This document shows positions 62,113 to 64,000 of a stretch of 64,000 nucleotides of DNA, one piece after another (positions within the stretch are counted from its first letter, which is position 1; the number at the start of each line of letters is the position of its first letter). The notes beneath the pieces are model-generated. The model was not told where the DNA came from. It saw only the letters and a list, made by a program, of their open reading frames with translations, and did no database searches. The stretch spans positions 15,906,618-15,970,617 of the forward strand of contig OX381714.1 in the NCBI GenBank assembly GCA_947462335.1, written 5' to 3'. The position numbers were made by a program, and so were the translations under genes. The DNA comes from Harmothoe impar. Its lineage: Eukaryota; Annelida; Polychaeta; Phyllodocida; Polynoidae.

Positions 62113-62609
62113 CTCCCCCAGTCCTTCCCTCACTTCATCACCCCTTTACACGGCCCCAAATGAAGACGTCAATGAAGACGAGGCTACTTCCGCTTCCGTG
62201 TGGCCGCTAACGACCTTATAAATCGCCCTGATCGTGTAACGATACCGCCGACGGAATGTTCCGCCTCGCCGTCCCTAAAAAGCTTTCGATTTTAAGCCTG
62301 TCTGCCGTCCCTTTTTTCAGGGTAAATTAATAGATGGGCTGCGGTGCGGGCTGAGGGAGAGTAGGGCCCGCAGGAGTTGCTGCCATAACGCAGCTTTGAC
62401 ATGCTATGGCTGGAGATTCTTTGAGGCTGCACATGACTCACGAGGTAGAGGCTATTGTGACAATTGTGTGAGGTGAGGTGGATGAAGTGTGTAGTGGGTG
62501 GGGACGGCTGGGGGGGGGGGGGGGGGGCTGGATGCCTGTAGTGTAGTGTGGATGGTAGAAATGGTCCTGTTGCCGTCACGGAAACTTGGTGAGAGATGGG
62601 GGCTGTGGC

Positions 62610-62860
62610 TTAGCCATTCAAGGACCATACAGTTCTCAATAAGCTATGCCCTTTGTCATTATGATGCATGTAGGCATCGCTGGTGAGTGCTGCATTCAAG
62701 CATTATGTTGGCCCTCCGGAAGTGTACATGTATCAGACACATAGGGTCGGCATGATGCTTGAAGGCAGCACTGGCGAGTTGCTTACCCTGGCTGCATTCA
62801 TGCATCGTGACGACAAATGGCATAATGCATTAAAGCACTATGCGGCCCTTAAAGGGTTAG
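62610..62860 (-). mobile_element. TTAA foldback MITE copy
   Basis: Left ttagccattcaaggaccata is diverged; right gcggcccttaaagggttag is perfect. The centre gaagtgtacatgtatcag is reversed. Arm 1 has lost its loop (cgctggtgagtgctgcattc). Confidence 0.86.
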
Positions 62861-63541
62861 CAGTGGTCAGCCATAGGCACCTGTTTATTGGTGGCACGAC
62901 GAGCATGACAACAAAGAAGTGTCCTTTGCTTTACGTTACCAGTGAATTGCCTTATTATCGCCCACACAATTGCCCTTAGTCATTTCAGGTTGTGGCAGAC
63001 GACAATGCCTTTCCCGCCATAAATCTGCACACTTATATGGGGCACCGGTGAAGATTGAAAGCTGAGTAGAAAGCTCAAATAGAGACTTGGCATACATATT
63101 AAGCTATAGAGCTAATAATGTGAGGGAATAAGGAGGGACTAAATTGAAAAAAAAAGAATTCAGAGACTGCTACAGAGAAGCAGGGATGGGAAGGAGCTGG
63201 GGTGTATGAGAGAGAAACCGAAAGGAGGCAGCAGTTGAGTCTGAAGCAACAGCCGACGTACAAAAAGGGGAAGCGATTTGCCGTCAGGATTGGGGAGAGG
63301 AGATGTGTGTTATGGGGATAAATAACAAGCCGGTAACAACAACCGACGATCACCACCGGAAGTCGGCCATTGTCGGCGGTTTGTGGTGACCACTGCGCAC
63401 GCGCCCTGAAAGCAAGACGCTGGCCTCGCTTTGGGCGGAGGCCACCCACAATGGGCGATAATAGGTGTAGTTTGCGGCCGGCTTCCGGCATTCCCATACA
63501 CGCCAAGTCCCAGATTGTCGTCCCCCACTGGAAACTACTCC

Positions 63542-63774
63542 TCAACCCTTTGAGGTCTGCAAAGTGTTTCAATGTGCTAAGGCCTTTTTTGTCATGATGC
63601 GTGAATGCAGCCCTAGCGAGAGGTCATGCCGGATATACAGGGTTGATACACTCCCAAAGGATCGGCATGATGCAAGAATGCAGCCTTGGGGAGTTACTCG
63701 CCAGGTCGCATCCATACCTCATGAAGACCAAAGTTAACGCACAGTACAGCACTAAGCGGTCCATAAAGGGTTAA
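63542..63774 (+). mobile_element. TTAA foldback MITE, right TTAA intact
   Basis: Left tcaaccctttgaggtctgca, right gcggtccataaagggttaa. The centre gggttgatacactcccaaag is + oriented. Arm 1 is reduced to half (ctagcgagaggtcatgccgg); arm 2 keeps tggggagttactcgccagg. Confidence 0.86.
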
Positions 63775-64000
63775 TCACGTGTTGAGGGGTGACGCCATTA
63801 TCTGACGTTGTTTGACGAGCAGTGACAGCGCCCCCTGTACAGCGTCCCTGTACTACAGAACCGTCCAAATGTCGTCTGCTCACGTACAGACGGCCTCAGT
63901 GCAGCACCAGACAAATACTAAACGTCCAGAGGACAATCCACAGGCTTGACACCTATTCATCACCCTCCCAGACAGGATTAGTAATTCGTGATCGCACACA

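Larger units (their letters stand above)
58181..64000 (+). other. 5' part of the anosmin-1 intron within FN3 domain 1
   Basis: Begins with a consensus gtgagt donor. The next FN3 exon, expected to carry a W-Y-x-F-R-V type strand, is not seen before the window ends. This is the densest MITE region: six copies in 5.6 kb (58221, 58675, 60221, 61176, 62610, 63542). A CpG-rich patch with an ATGGCGGC motif and a CCAAT box lies at 59925-60060, and a short tandem repeat at 61888-62112. The stretch 59060-59600 shows nothing recognisable. Confidence 0.75.

Noticed and set aside
63099..63572. 157-codon open frame on the - strand
   Set aside because: Starts inside an MITE terminus and has no recognisable domain.
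2216..63774. CRISPR-like array from repeated palindromes
   Set aside because: Spacing is irregular (hundreds to thousands of bp), repeats are whole 250-bp foldbacks, and the genome is animal.

Overview
The window is eukaryotic, from an animal genome. Protein-coding content is sparse and split by phased GT-AG introns, and the non-coding DNA is full of MITE-type repeats, microsatellites and long G/C homopolymers. The only gene I can support is an anosmin-1 (ANOS1/KAL1) orthologue on the + strand. Three internal coding exons are visible: a 60-bp cysteine-rich exon (10181-10240), a 211-bp exon carrying the end of the Cys-rich region and the whole WAP domain (42526-42736), and a 185-bp exon with the first part of fibronectin type III domain 1 (57996-58180). 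Phases chain correctly (0-0, 0-1, 1-0), and sizes and boundaries match, from memory, human ANOS1 exons 2-4. The first exon (signal peptide) and the later FN3 exons are not recognised here and probably lie outside the window. The exons are GC-rich at third codon positions against AT-richer introns. The organism is most likely an invertebrate; a lancelet or another slowly evolving deuterostome or lophotrochozoan would fit, but the sequence alone does not settle it.

Layout: 1-10180 is 5' flank or intron 1; 10241-42525 is a 32.3-kb intron; 42737-57995 is a 15.3-kb intron; 58181-64000 is the start of the next intron. I found no second protein gene, no rRNA, no intact tRNA and no CRISPR array. The longest open frames (213, 181 and 157 codons) lie over low-complexity or repeat DNA and look spurious.

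The dominant structure is one repeat family: about 27 full or partial copies of a roughly 250-bp, TTAA-flanked foldback element, making up about 10% of the window. Termini read TTAACCCTTTAAGGGCCGC..., with two internal hairpins built on GATGCATGAATGCAGC and GGCGAGTTACTCGCC, so one strand could fold as an outer stem with two hairpin arms. The TTAA target and CCC-starting ends fit a non-autonomous piggyBac-like MITE. A unique centre (TTGATACACTCC) gives each copy an orientation, and both orientations are present. One copy begins about 40 bp after the 5' splice site of the WAP-to-FN3 exon series, with a second stub only 14 bp after it.

Other mobile DNA includes an 829-bp Tc1/mariner-like foldback with TA duplications (23008-23836), which contains a fragment of the piggyBac-like MITE; a 333-bp hAT-like foldback inserted in a poly-C tract (2838-3170); a 223-bp element with 15-bp inverted ends and a 6-bp duplication (33210-33432); and several other foldback or SINE-like relics. 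Separate from these are a strongly over-represented palindrome (T)GAGCWGCTC(A), usually in clusters or opposed pairs, a 1-kb cluster of AGGGAGTC motifs (49150-50210), repeated (C)n(CA)n compound microsatellites, and several short CpG-rich patches carrying NRF1-, YY1-, BANP-, E-box- or CTCF-like motifs that are candidate intronic regulatory elements.
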